Assembly: GCF_003583925.1 (NCBI RefSeq)
Contig: NZ_QYCN01000031.1
Location: 17,842 to 81,841 of the forward strand
Origin: Hymenobacter rubripertinctus
GTDB lineage: Bacteria > Bacteroidota > Bacteroidia > Cytophagales > Hymenobacteraceae
Reading direction: 5' to 3'
DNA length: 64,000 bases
Positions 32,732 through 41,492 of this stretch are shown in pieces. How positions within the stretch are numbered: the stretch's first letter is position 1; every line of letters begins with the position of its first letter. The notes under the pieces are model-generated. The model was not told where the DNA came from, ran no database searches, and worked only from the letters and a program-made list of their open reading frames with translations. Both the position numbers and the translations under genes were made by a program.

Positions 32732-34402
32732 CTACTTTTTAACCGAGAATACCTTTTCGCCGGCAATCCAGGTTTGCTGCACTTTTGCGTTGCGAAGCTG
32801 CTCGTTGGGGGCTTTGAGCAGGTCGAGGCCCAACACTACGAAGTCGGCGGCCATGCCGGGCTTGATGCTGCCTTTCTGCTTGTCCTCGAAGGCGGCGTGG
32901 GCGGCCCAGGTGGTCATGCCGCGCAGGGCTTGCTCGCGGGTAATGGCGTTTTCCATCTGGAAACCACCAACCGGGTAGTTCTTGGCGTCCTGCCGGGCCA
33001 CGGCCGAGTGGAAGCCGAACAGCGGGTTGATGTCCTCGACCGGAAAATCACTGCCCAGGGCCAGCTGGCCGTATTGTTTCAGCAGCTCGGCGTAGGCGTA
33101 GGCCGTTTTCAGTCGCTCGGCGCCCAGCCGTTCGCCGGCCCAGTACATATCGGACGTAGCGTGGGTGGGCTGCACCGAGGGCACGATGCCGAACTGCCCA
33201 AACTTACCCATATCGGCCGCCGTGACCACCTGGGCGTGCTCGATGCGCCAGCGCCGGTCCTTCTGGCCCTTTAATGCCTCGCCATAGATATCGAGGATGA
33301 TGCGGTTGGCCGAGTCGCCGATGGCGTGGGTGTTCATCTGGAACTTGCTATCGGCCAATAGCCGGGCCAACTCGCGGAACTCCTTTTCGGTGGAAAGCAG
33401 GAAACCGGTTTCCTTGGGCTTGTCGTGGTACGGCTCCACCAGGCAGGCCCCGCGCGAGCCCAGCGCCCCATCGACGTACACCTTGAACGAGTTGACGGTC
33501 AGGCGGTCCTTGAAGATGGGGCCGTTTTTCAGGTAGAAATCCTTGTTCTCCTTGGTGGGAGCCAGCATGGCGTAGAGGCGCACCTTGAGCTTGCCGGCCG
33601 TTTGCAGCTGGTCGAGCAGGTCGACGTTGGCTTTCTCCAGGCCCGCGTCGGCCATGCTGGTCAGGCCCACGGCCAGGCAGCGCTGCTGGGCTTCGAGCAG
33701 GGCCGCTTCGGCTTCGGCCGCGCCCGGTGCCGGTATCTTGGCCGACACCAAATCCACGGCGTTATCGACCAGCAAACCAGTCAGCCGCCCGTTGGAGTCG
33801 TGGGTAATGGTGCCGCCGCTAATGGGCGTGCGGGCCGTTACGCCGGCCAAATCCAGCGCCTTTTGGTTCACGAGGGCCGCGTGGCCATCCACCCGCACAA
33901 TGAAGACCGGCGTGTTCGGGAACAGCACATCGAGCGTGTCTTTGGTCGGAAACTGCTTGTTGGTCCAGTCGTTCTGGTCCCAGCCGCGGCCGGTGAGCCA
34001 GGCCGCCTGCGGGTACTGCTGCCGCTGTTTCTGCAGCTGCTGAATCACCTCGGCCCAGGAGTTGGTGCCCACCAGTTCGGCGTCGCGCAGGCCCAGGCCG
34101 TAGCGGTAGAAGTGGCAGTGCGCGTCGTAGAAACCGGGGTAGATGAACTGCCCGTTCGCGTCCACTTCCTGCTTGGCCTCAAACTGCCCGCGCAACTCGT
34201 CGGCCGTGCCCACGCCCACAAACTTGCCATCCTTCACGGCAAAGGCCTGCGCCTGGCTGAACGCCGAATCGACGGTGTACACCGTGGCGTTGTACACGAG
34301 CAGGTCGGCGGGCTGGCGGTTGCCGTTGGAGGTCGACTGGCAGGCACTGAAGCCGGCGGCGAGCAGCGGCAGGGCCAGCAATGAGCGGAAACGTGGAAGC
34401 AT
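32732..34402 (-). CDS. Amidohydrolase, YtcJ-like lipoprotein
   Basis: This 556-residue metal-dependent hydrolase belongs to the amidohydrolase family with a TIM-barrel core. The N-terminus has a lipoprotein signal, AGFSACQS (Cys at about residue 21), so it is probably outer-membrane attached or periplasmic. The metal-binding pattern is FYDAHCHFY (HxH), MNTHAIGD, and IEHAQVV with LGSDFPVE providing the final Asp. TIADG-type GKFVGVGT is typical of the family's N-terminal beta sandwich. The start is ATG 34402; the upstream open frame continues into palindrome A. Substrates of YtcJ-like proteins are poorly known, so the reaction stays unspecified. Confidence 0.88.
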   Translation of the reverse strand: MLPRFRSLLALPLLAAGFSACQSTSNGNRQPADLLVYNATVYTVDSAFSQAQAFAVKDGKFVGVGTADELRGQFEAKQEVDANGQFIYPGFYDAHCHFYRYGLGLRDAELVGTNSWAEVIQQLQKQRQQYPQAAWLTGRGWDQNDWTNKQFPTKDTLDVLFPNTPVFIVRVDGHAALVNQKALDLAGVTARTPISGGTITHDSNGRLTGLLVDNAVDLVSAKIPAPGAAEAEAALLEAQQRCLAVGLTSMADAGLEKANVDLLDQLQTAGKLKVRLYAMLAPTKENKDFYLKNGPIFKDRLTVNSFKVYVDGALGSRGACLVEPYHDKPKETGFLLSTEKEFRELARLLADSKFQMNTHAIGDSANRIILDIYGEALKGQKDRRWRIEHAQVVTAADMGKFGQFGIVPSVQPTHATSDMYWAGERLGAERLKTAYAYAELLKQYGQLALGSDFPVEDINPLFGFHSAVARQDAKNYPVGGFQMENAITREQALRGMTTWAAHAAFEDKQKGSIKPGMAADFVVLGLDLLKAPNEQLRNAKVQQTWIAGEKVFSVKK

Positions 34403-34485
34403 AGAAGCGGGAGTATGTTTGGAAACGGGAAGGTCGGGGAAAAGCCGGAGTTGTTGCGCGAAGTGCCATAGAAGCTGAAAAACCA

Positions 34486-34649
34486 GCTCCCCTCCTTGGA
34501 AAATGTCGCGCATAGAGCGAGTGTGGGCTGGGGGTGGTTGATGCCAGCGGAACGACTGCTAGAAACTAATTCTAACAACTGTTCTTCCGTCATCAACCAC
34601 CCCCAACCCACACTCGCTCTATGCGCGACATTTTCCAAGGAGGGGAGCT
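34486..34649. repeat. Long palindrome, family A copy 5
   Basis: Arms of 59 bases (34486-34544 and 34591-34649), with one mismatch that I see, surround a 46-base loop. Words: AGCTCCCCTCC, AATGTCGCGCATAGAGCGAG, GGGGGTGGTTGATG. It lies between the start of the amidohydrolase and the stop of AMP nucleosidase. The core GTCGCGCAT-AGCGAG is shared with copy 1 at 6825-6973. Confidence 0.9.
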
Positions 34650-34675
34650 AGGTTCTGGCTTCTAAAAAGCCGTGC

Positions 34676-35449
34676 TTAGTCGAAGCGCATGTGCTTCACC
34701 GACTCGCCGGAGTTCTTCAACTCCAGCAGCGACTCAATACCGATTTTCAGGTGATTCAGTACGAAACCAGCCGTTACTTTCTTGTCGCTCTCCGACGTCT
34801 TCACGCCCTCGGGCGTCATGGGGTTGTCGCTTACCAGCAGCAGCGCGCCGTGCGGAATGCCGTTCACGAAGCCCACGGTGAAGATGGTAGCCGTTTCCAT
34901 ATCCACGGCCATGGCCCGAACCTGGCGCAGGTACTCCTTGAACGCCTCGTCGTGCTCCCACACGCGGCGGTTGGTAGTGTATACCGTGCCGGTCCAGTAG
35001 TCGAGCTCGAACTTCTTGATGACGCTGCTCACGGCCCGCTGCAAACGGAAGGAGGGCAGGGCCGGAATCTCGGCCGGCAGGTAGTCGTCGGAGGTACCCT
35101 CGCCCCGGATGGCGGCGATGGGCAGAATCAGGTCGCCGAGCTTGGTGTTGCTCTTGAGGCCGCCGCACTTGCCCAGAAACAGGGCCGCCTTGGGCTCGAT
35201 GGCCGAAAGCAGGTCCATGACAGTAGCCGCCATGGGCGAGCCCATGCCGAAGTTGATGATGGTGATGCCGTTGGCCGTGGCCGTCTGCATAGGTTTGTCG
35301 AGGCCGCGCACTTCGGTGCCGAACTGCTCGGCAAACATGGTCACGTAATTGGCAAAGTTGGTGAGCAGAATATACTGGCCAAACTCTTCCAGCTCCACGC
35401 CGGTGTAGCGAGGCAGCCAGTTCTTTACAATGTCAGCTTTGGTTTTCAT
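34676..35449 (-). CDS. amn: AMP nucleosidase
   Basis: This 257-residue enzyme hydrolyses AMP to adenine and ribose-5-phosphate in the cytosol. It has the purine-nucleoside-phosphorylase fold, with INFGMGSPMAATVMDLL (phosphate-binding Gly-rich segment), LFLGKCGGLK, AMAVDMETATIFTVGF (the conserved Glu in MET) and LLLVSDNPM with the catalytic Asp near the C-terminus. The length near 258 is that of the compact Bacteroidota AMP nucleosidase, shorter than the E. coli enzyme, which has an extra N-terminal domain. Starts at ATG 35449. A near-match promoter box lies upstream (TATCTTTC). It is monocistronic. Confidence 0.9.
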   Translation of the reverse strand: MKTKADIVKNWLPRYTGVELEEFGQYILLTNFANYVTMFAEQFGTEVRGLDKPMQTATANGITIINFGMGSPMAATVMDLLSAIEPKAALFLGKCGGLKSNTKLGDLILPIAAIRGEGTSDDYLPAEIPALPSFRLQRAVSSVIKKFELDYWTGTVYTTNRRVWEHDEAFKEYLRQVRAMAVDMETATIFTVGFVNGIPHGALLLVSDNPMTPEGVKTSESDKKVTAGFVLNHLKIGIESLLELKNSGESVKHMRFD

Positions 35450-35620
35450 ATGGGAGGGGTTAAGGTTGCGAAAGATAAGTTTACACCGCTACCGGCAGCT
35501 GCTTAGAGGGCGGCGGCCGGCTCGATCAGCCAGAAAGGGTAGGTACAAAAAAGCCGTCGAGGCCCGGAACGGGGGAACGACGGCACGGAAAGAAAAGCGG
35601 GACTTGAGGACCCAGGGCCG

Positions 35621-35628
35621 TACCTTTG
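35621..35628 (+). promoter_or_regulatory. Bacteroidota -7 box close to the ATG of the HsdR-N gene
   Basis: TACCTTTG matches TAnnTTTG and TTG lies 14 bases before it, at 35604-35606, slightly shorter than the usual spacing. The -7 box is only 6 bases before the ATG at 35635, so the transcript would be leaderless or nearly so. Confidence 0.5.
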
Positions 35629-35634
35629 GAGGTG

Positions 35635-36117
35635 ATGCAAGAGTTGAACCTGCCGCCTTTCGAATCCAAAGTTACACAAAACGGCGAAAATTTGCTAATC
35701 TGGGACGTGCTGCGCCGCCGCCACGTGGTGCTCACGCCCGAGGAATGGGTGCGCCAGCACGTGGTGCATTACCTCATCAACCACCGGGGCTACCCTAAGG
35801 GCCTGCTCAGCCTGGAGCGTGGGCACCAGTATAACCAGCGCCAGAAACGCATCGACTTGCTGGCCCTCGACGCCACCGGCCAGCCCCTGCTGCTGGTGGA
35901 ATGCAAGCGCCCCACGGTGCCCATCACGCCCGCCGTCGCCCACCAGATTGCCACCTACAACCTCACCATCGGGGCGCCGCTACTGCTGCTCAGCAACGGC
36001 TTGCAACACTACTGCTGGCGCGTGGATGCCGAGAAGCGCACGAACGAGTTGTTAGGGGAAGTGCCGGCGTACGACGCACCCCACCCCAACCCCTCCCCTC
36101 TGGGAGAGGGGCTCTAG
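35635..36117 (+). CDS. Stand-alone type I restriction HsdR N-terminal domain protein
   Basis: This 160-residue protein matches the N-terminal nuclease domain of type I restriction HsdR subunits. The PD-(D/E)XK core is visible: QKRIDLLALD (Asp), LLVECKRP (E-x-K) and VAHQIATYN. There is no helicase part, no HsdM or HsdS neighbour. Small HsdR-N proteins of this type are frequent in Bacteroidota and of uncertain function. The last nine or so codons and the TAG stop (36115-36117) are encoded by the left arm of palindrome A6, so the native C-terminus has been replaced or extended by the repeat. Start at ATG 35635 just after the -7 box; an ATG at 35626 is also in frame. Confidence 0.8.
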   Translation: MQELNLPPFESKVTQNGENLLIWDVLRRRHVVLTPEEWVRQHVVHYLINHRGYPKGLLSLERGHQYNQRQKRIDLLALDATGQPLLLVECKRPTVPITPAVAHQIATYNLTIGAPLLLLSNGLQHYCWRVDAEKRTNELLGEVPAYDAPHPNPSPLGEGL

Positions 36118-36191
36118 CATTAACTTTTAGCTTCTGTTTTTAGAAACTAGATTTAGAGCCCCTCTCCCGGAGGGGAGGGGTTGGGGTGGGG
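36079..36191. repeat. Long palindrome, family A copy 6
   Basis: Arms at 36079-36115 and 36155-36191 pair over 37 bases (CCCCACCCCAACCCCTCCCC and GGGAGAGGGGCTCT), with a 39-base AT-rich loop. It sits exactly between the convergent stops of the HsdR-N gene and the TonB receptor. It contributes the C-terminal codons and the stop of the former. Confidence 0.9.
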
Positions 36192-36194
36192 TTG

Positions 36195-38627
36195 CTAGAA
36201 CTGCGCCTGCAACGTCAGGTAGAACCCGCGGGCATCGGCCGGGATGATGCCGGGGCCGGGGTAGGCGGTGGCGCGACGGGTGAAGTAGCGGTTGTCGGTG
36301 AGGTTGTTGAGGCCGGCTTCGAGCTTGAGGAATTTGTACTCATAGCTGCCCGAGAGGTCCATAATCCAGTAGGCCGGAATTGTGCCGAATACAGCCGTAG
36401 CTTCGCGTTCGAGGGTGTTGGTGGCGTCGGTGAACTGACGGCTGGTGTAGGCGTACTGGTAGGCCAGCTTGAGGGGGCCGCGGCGCAGGGTAAGGCCTGC
36501 TTTGGCGATGAGTGAAGGCGCCAGCTCTACCTTTTTGTTGCGGAATACTTCTTTATCAATGTTGTAGCGGGCGTCAACCAGCGTCAGGTTGGAGAACACG
36601 CTCAGGCCGGTGCGGGTGTTTTCGCCCTGCAGCAGGCGCAGAATGTCGGCTTCCACGAAGGTTTCGAGGCCCAGGTTGCGCGAGCGGCCGATGTTGGTGC
36701 GCAGCAGGTAGTTCTGGCTGCGCACCGTGTCTTTTTCGGGGCTCAGGCCGATGCGGTTGTTGTAGGCCAGGTAGAACAGGCTGGCATCGTACGTGAACAC
36801 GCCCGGCCGGCCGCCGCGCAGGCCCAGGTCGGCGCTGTAGCCCCGTTCGTCGCGCAGGTCTTGGTCAATGCGGATGCCGGGGTTGACGACGCGCATATCG
36901 TTGAAGTTGATGGCCCGGTAGTTCTGCGAGAAGTTGGCGTACACCTCCACCTGCTCGGTGGGCTTGAAACTGGCCCCCAGGCCGCCCAGCAGCAGGCCAC
37001 GGGTGGTCTGGCGCTGCTCGGCAAAGTTGTCTTCCGACAGGAAGTTGCCGGCCTGGTCGTACTGCTGGCTCAGAAATGTACCCCGGGCGCGGGTCTGAAT
37101 GAACTCGTAGCGCAGGCCGGGCGTGAGGCTGAGGCGGGGCGTGAGGTTGAAGATGTTCTCGACAAACACGGACGCATTGCGACTCGGGTACTTGTAGGCG
37201 GCCTGGACGAGGGAGGTATTCTCCTCGGCCGGATAAGAATAAAACGTGAAATCGGCGTCGGCGGCGCGCGAGCCGGGGCCCTGGCGCTGGTCGGTGAAGC
37301 CGTGGTAGTAGCGCCCGCCCACTAGCAGCGTCGAGAACGAGCCGGCCAGAGCGTAGCGGTGCAGCAGGCGCAGCTCGGAGCCCACGTTGCGGAACTCGTC
37401 GCGGATGAGCAGGCGGGGCGAGCTCAGGTCGTCGGGCCGGTCGATGCGGCTCAGGTTGCCCAGGGCGGTGCGGTCGGCCAGCAGCCCGAAGGTGCGCCAG
37501 TTGAGGCGGGTGGCGTCGGAGAAGCGGTAGTCGGCGGTGGCAGCCAGCAGGTTCCAGTTGACGCGAAACCAGTTGCGGGTGCGTTTGCTCTGGTGGGCAT
37601 CCTGGGCAAATTCGGCGTCGGTGAGGCCGCCGGGCTGCTGGGCCAGGTAGTACATGCGGGTGTAGTCGAGGCCGATTTTGAGCTTTTCGGTGGCTTCGTG
37701 CTGCACGCTGGCGTAGGCCGTATGCACATCGAAGCCCGAGTTGGGCCGCCAGCCGTCGCCGCGCTTGTACTGGTAGTAGGCGTAGTAGTTGGTGCGCCCG
37801 AGCTGGCCGCCCACGCTGTTAAAGGAGTTGAAAAACCCGAACGAGCCGCCCGTCTGCCGGGTCGTGAACTGTACCTTTTTGTCAGCCGGCCCCTGGCGCA
37901 GCACGAAGTTGAGCATGCCGCCGAACTGGGTGCCGTACTGCAACGAAGCCGCCCCGCGCACCACCTCAATGCGGTCCAGGGCCTCGGTGGGGGGCGTGTA
38001 GTAGCTCTCGGGGTAACCCAGCGCGTCGGCCGAAATGTCGTAGCCGTTCTGGCGGGTATTGAAGTTGGCCGTGCGGTTGGGACTCAGCCCCCGCCCGCCA
38101 ATGCCCAGCTGGATGCCCGCCCCGTCGCTTTCCCAGATGTTAAGGCCGGCCACCTTGGCAAACACCTGCCGGGCGTTGTTGGTGGCCAGGTTGGCCGTCA
38201 CGTTCTTCAGCTCAATTACCTCGGTTTTCTTGGCCTCATAAATGGCCGTGCCCTCCACCGCGTTCAGCCGCCGAATCCCGAAACCCTGCTCGCGCTGGCC
38301 TTCCACATTCACTTCGCTCAGCTTCACATCCGAAGCCGCAAGGGCGAAATCCAGCGTGGCGTCGGCCGTCAGCTCCACGGGTTTCGTGAGGGAGGTGAAC
38401 TGCTCGGCGAAGGCCGTGAGGGCATACGTGCCCGCCGCCAGCCCGCCAAACTGGTAGCGCCCCTGCGCATCGGTGCGCGTGAGCTGGCCCGAGTTGGTTA
38501 CCAGCACTTCCGCCTGCGCCACCGGCCGGCCCGTCCGCGCATCCGTCACCCGCCCGCTCAGCGTCAGGTTTTGGCCGAGGGCGGGCAGCGTGAAAAGCAG
38601 CAGGAGCAGAAGCAGCAAGCGGGACAT
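36195..38627 (-). CDS. TonB-dependent outer-membrane receptor
   Basis: This 810-residue receptor has a signal peptide ending at TLPALGQ, an N-terminal carboxypeptidase-like regulatory domain (LTLSGRVTDARTGRPVAQAEVLV, to about residue 100), a plug domain (to about 270) with VKLSEVNVEGQRE and DRIEVVRGAASLQYG, and a C-terminal 22-strand barrel that ends with the terminal aromatic QAQF. The family imports siderophores, haem or other ligands using the TonB-ExbBD motor. It is the last gene of a cluster with HTTM protein, imelysin and DUF4856, typical of iron-responsive uptake loci, so iron or another metal is the likely cargo. It has its own TACTTTTG box in the 75-base gap before the gene. Confidence 0.92.
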   Translation of the reverse strand: MSRLLLLLLLLFTLPALGQNLTLSGRVTDARTGRPVAQAEVLVTNSGQLTRTDAQGRYQFGGLAAGTYALTAFAEQFTSLTKPVELTADATLDFALAASDVKLSEVNVEGQREQGFGIRRLNAVEGTAIYEAKKTEVIELKNVTANLATNNARQVFAKVAGLNIWESDGAGIQLGIGGRGLSPNRTANFNTRQNGYDISADALGYPESYYTPPTEALDRIEVVRGAASLQYGTQFGGMLNFVLRQGPADKKVQFTTRQTGGSFGFFNSFNSVGGQLGRTNYYAYYQYKRGDGWRPNSGFDVHTAYASVQHEATEKLKIGLDYTRMYYLAQQPGGLTDAEFAQDAHQSKRTRNWFRVNWNLLAATADYRFSDATRLNWRTFGLLADRTALGNLSRIDRPDDLSSPRLLIRDEFRNVGSELRLLHRYALAGSFSTLLVGGRYYHGFTDQRQGPGSRAADADFTFYSYPAEENTSLVQAAYKYPSRNASVFVENIFNLTPRLSLTPGLRYEFIQTRARGTFLSQQYDQAGNFLSEDNFAEQRQTTRGLLLGGLGASFKPTEQVEVYANFSQNYRAINFNDMRVVNPGIRIDQDLRDERGYSADLGLRGGRPGVFTYDASLFYLAYNNRIGLSPEKDTVRSQNYLLRTNIGRSRNLGLETFVEADILRLLQGENTRTGLSVFSNLTLVDARYNIDKEVFRNKKVELAPSLIAKAGLTLRRGPLKLAYQYAYTSRQFTDATNTLEREATAVFGTIPAYWIMDLSGSYEYKFLKLEAGLNNLTDNRYFTRRATAYPGPGIIPADARGFYLTLQAQF

Positions 38628-38654
38628 TGGGCGGGGGTAAAGTGAATCGGGGTG

Positions 38655-38662
38655 CAAAAGTA
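38655..38662 (-). promoter_or_regulatory. Bacteroidota -7 box before the TonB receptor
   Basis: The minus-strand reading is TACTTTTG, an exact TAnnTTTG match, 28 bases before the ATG at 38627. It lies in the 74-base gap after the HTTM gene stop, so the receptor can be transcribed independently of the rest of the cluster. Confidence 0.55.
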
Positions 38663-38701
38663 CGCTTATACTGAGCGAGATACTACGGTAAGAGCGGCTA
38701 C

Positions 38702-40084
38702 TCATTTACCCGCCGGCTCATCCTGTTCCAGCGGCAGAATCCAGGCCTTGGCCCCAAAGCCTTCCTGCTGTTGGGCTAAATCAAGTTTCGGGTTGATGAG
38801 CAGGCGGGAGCTGCGGCCGTTGAGTGTTACGTACGCTTCGGCCCGTACCTGCGGGTTGGGCACGCCGCGGCGGCGGAAATCGTCGCGCAGGATGTGGGCG
38901 AACTGCAGCAGCATATCGGGCTGGGTGGCGACTTGCTTTTCCTGCGTTACGGTGAGGTAGTCGCGGTTGCGGATTTCGGTTTCGTGGCCCGTGCGCGGGT
39001 CGCGCACGTAGAAAAATGCGGTGCCGCTTTTCTCCATCAGCATCACCCGCCACGAAAAGCGGTAGCCCTGCTCGCTCCAGAACAAGTCGCCCGGATACAG
39101 CACGAACCGCCACGGCAGCAGCACCTGCACCAGCAGCCACAGCCCCAGCGCCACCACCAGCCCCCGCGGCGCGGCTACCGGCGCAAAAACTGATTCAGAA
39201 GCCAAAACTGGCGTTGCGGCCGTCCGGCCCAGCAGGCGGCGGCCCCAGCCCAGCAGCTTCTCATGGAAGGAAGCCGGGAAAAACAGCAGCGTGCTCACCA
39301 TCATGATATAGGGGAACATGCCAATCTGGAAGAGCACCGCCGTGAGCACATGGAACACCACCACCACCGTGGCGTAGGCCCAGTAACGGGTGCGCCGGGC
39401 GCTCAGAAAAAACGGAATCGTGAGGTCGTAGAAAGCGCCGAACCAGCTGAACGCGTAGGCTACCCAAAGCTGGTCGAAAAACCAGCCAAGGAGTGGCAAA
39501 TCGGTGTGGGCGGGCAGCCACAGGCGTAGGGGCATGGCCTCCAAAAGCCAGTCGGGGTTGAGCTTGGCTACGCCGGCAAAAAAGTACACCATGCCCATCT
39601 GGGTGCGCAGCAGCAACCCCGCCCACTGCGGCACCGTGGCCCGCCATCGCTGCGGCTGCCAGCGCGCATCCAGCGAAAACTGCACGTTGGCCGGCACCCA
39701 AATCAACAAAAAAGCCACTACCGACACGAAGTAGTAGTGGTTGAGGTAGTTGGTTTTGTCCAGCAGCTCGACGTAGGTAAACGCCAGAAAAAACAGCACC
39801 GCCGACCACCGGTACCAGGCCCCCAGCAGGATGCCCAGCGCCCCGAGCGCCATGAGTGAGAACACCACGTGCATGCCCACCGCGCCGGCCGGCTGCACCC
39901 ATTCAAACCCGTAATACGGGAAGAACACCTTGGGCGCCACGTACAGGTCTGTAATCCAGCCCTTGGCCGCAAACCGCGCAATACTGGCCAGCATCATGGC
40001 CCCAAACAGCACCCGAAACACCACAAGCGGCGCCGCCGAAACCGGCCGCATCAACCAGGAAGTGGGTTTTCTGGGGGGGAGCAT
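38702..40084 (-). CDS. HTTM-domain membrane protein
   Basis: This 460-residue protein has an N-terminal membrane region with about six to eight helices of the HTTM (horizontally transferred transmembrane) type, related to vitamin-K-dependent gamma-carboxylase. DKTNYLNHYYF (about residues 109-119), the helices after it, AKLNPDWLL near 178 and a following charged region are the family hallmarks. The C-terminal 150 residues are soluble and basic, ending in DEPAGK. In Bacteroidota the gene is regularly found with imelysin and DUF4856 genes, which suggests a shared envelope function; the activity is unknown. It starts at ATG 40084, about 195 bases after the imelysin stop, with a palindrome between. 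Confidence 0.88.
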   Translation of the reverse strand: MLPPRKPTSWLMRPVSAAPLVVFRVLFGAMMLASIARFAAKGWITDLYVAPKVFFPYYGFEWVQPAGAVGMHVVFSLMALGALGILLGAWYRWSAVLFFLAFTYVELLDKTNYLNHYYFVSVVAFLLIWVPANVQFSLDARWQPQRWRATVPQWAGLLLRTQMGMVYFFAGVAKLNPDWLLEAMPLRLWLPAHTDLPLLGWFFDQLWVAYAFSWFGAFYDLTIPFFLSARRTRYWAYATVVVVFHVLTAVLFQIGMFPYIMMVSTLLFFPASFHEKLLGWGRRLLGRTAATPVLASESVFAPVAAPRGLVVALGLWLLVQVLLPWRFVLYPGDLFWSEQGYRFSWRVMLMEKSGTAFFYVRDPRTGHETEIRNRDYLTVTQEKQVATQPDMLLQFAHILRDDFRRRGVPNPQVRAEAYVTLNGRSSRLLINPKLDLAQQQEGFGAKAWILPLEQDEPAGK

Positions 40085-40130
40085 AGGCGTGAGTATTGGG
40101 GTAAGCAGGAGGTAGTGCGGCTCAACAAGA

Positions 40131-40256
40131 ACGTGTCATGCTGAGCGCAGCGCAGCGGAGTCGAAGCATCTCTACCGCAGTAGTATTCCTACTGTTGGGT
40201 TTGCCATTGCAGTAGAGATGCTTCGACTCCGCTGCGCTGCGCTCAGCATGACACGT
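40131..40256. repeat. Long palindrome, family B copy 2
   Basis: Arms of 49 bases (40131-40179 and 40208-40256) have one or two mismatches and enclose a loop of about 28 bases. Words: ACGTGTCATGCTGAGCGCAG, GAAGCATCTCTACC. It lies between the imelysin stop and the HTTM start and matches the copy at 20346-20472. Confidence 0.9.
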
Positions 40257-40277
40257 CGTTAGCTAATGGCTCAAAAA

Positions 40278-41393
40278 TTAGTCGCCGTCGTTGTCGGTGT
40301 AGGTAATCGAAACGCCGAGGGCCGAGGGCAGGTCGGTTTTGGTGAGGATGATGAGCTTCTGGAACTCCTCGTAGACCTTGTTGACGCTGGCCGGCTGGGT
40401 GGCTACGGCCTGGGTGAGCGGGCCGGGTACGGCGTTGATGGCGGCCAGCACGGCGTCGAACTGCTGCTCGATGACGCCGGCCAGCGGCTTGCCGTTGTAC
40501 TGGGCCTTCACGTGGGTCAAATAATCATCGAGACCCAGGCCGTTGGTGGTGCCAGCCTGGCCCAGGAACAGGTTCTTTTCGGCCTGCACGTTGCGCTTGA
40601 GCAGCTCCAGCGACAGGTTGCCGTAGGGTGCTTCGGCCTTCAGGGGCTGGGGGGTGCCCGCCGTGAACCGGCCGCCCGGAATGCCTACCTTGAACCGCTT
40701 GGTCATGTCGATGTCGGCGTTGAGCTGGTTGACCAGGTTGGCTACTGCGCTACCTACAGCTGTGCCGGTAGCCTGGCGGAAAGTGCTGGTGTAGCCACCG
40801 GCCAGCCAGCCGTTGTAGGCTGCCTCGGTGCGCTGCTTTATCTCGGCGGCCACCGCCTTGGCGTAGGTGCTGCGCTTGGCCGAAGCCGCGAATTTGGCGA
40901 CCACCGCTTCGGGCGTAGCACCCTCGTGCAACAAGTAATCCAGGGCCGGGAAGCCCTTGGCCGCCAAATTAGCCGATGTGCTCAGATCGGTGGTGCCAGC
41001 CCCGATGTTGCTCTCAATCTGGCTTGTGGAAGTCGGATATATATTGAGGTTGGAGCGCAGCATCTGCTGCTCGGCGGGGCCGAACTCGTAGCTGCTCACC
41101 GCCTGCCAGGCCAGATCGGCCTCGCGCAACTCGGTGCGGGCCGTTTGCAGCGTGGCTACCGACGGGCTGGCGGTAAAGGCCGCAACGGCCGCGCTCAACT
41201 GGCCGGCCTCAGTGCTCAACTCCCGCAGGCCGGGCACAATCAGCTGGTCGGAGTAATTGGTGAGCATGGCGGCCCGGTCGAAGGAGTCGGCGGGAGCGTT
41301 GTCGTCGGAGCTGCCGCTGGAGCTGCAGGCGGCCGTCAGCAAAGCGAGGCTTAGGGTAGCGGCCGTCAGGCGGAGCGTTTTCAGGTCAGGCAT
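40278..41393 (-). CDS. Imelysin-family lipoprotein
   Basis: This 371-residue protein is an exported lipoprotein (LLTAACSS lipobox) of the imelysin family, which in many bacteria responds to iron and may bind metal or participate in iron uptake. The family GxHxxE motif is modified here; the region around ALDYLLHEGATPEAVVAKF is the nearest match (AxxYLLxE). A helical bundle follows, with QLNADIDMTKRFKVGIPGG near residue 240-258. The start was taken at ATG 41393 (MPDLKT); an ATG two codons earlier is possible. It lies 99 bases after the DUF4856 stop with the same orientation. Confidence 0.85.
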   Translation of the reverse strand: MPDLKTLRLTAATLSLALLTAACSSSGSSDDNAPADSFDRAAMLTNYSDQLIVPGLRELSTEAGQLSAAVAAFTASPSVATLQTARTELREADLAWQAVSSYEFGPAEQQMLRSNLNIYPTSTSQIESNIGAGTTDLSTSANLAAKGFPALDYLLHEGATPEAVVAKFAASAKRSTYAKAVAAEIKQRTEAAYNGWLAGGYTSTFRQATGTAVGSAVANLVNQLNADIDMTKRFKVGIPGGRFTAGTPQPLKAEAPYGNLSLELLKRNVQAEKNLFLGQAGTTNGLGLDDYLTHVKAQYNGKPLAGVIEQQFDAVLAAINAVPGPLTQAVATQPASVNKVYEEFQKLIILTKTDLPSALGVSITYTDNDGD

Positions 41394-41492
41394 CAGCATA
41401 AAGCAAAATGGAAAAGCAACGGGCAGCACCGTTCCGCAGAGGGAAAAGTGCTGCCGGCTGCGAATAACAGGAGCACCGGGCTCCAAGTTCAC

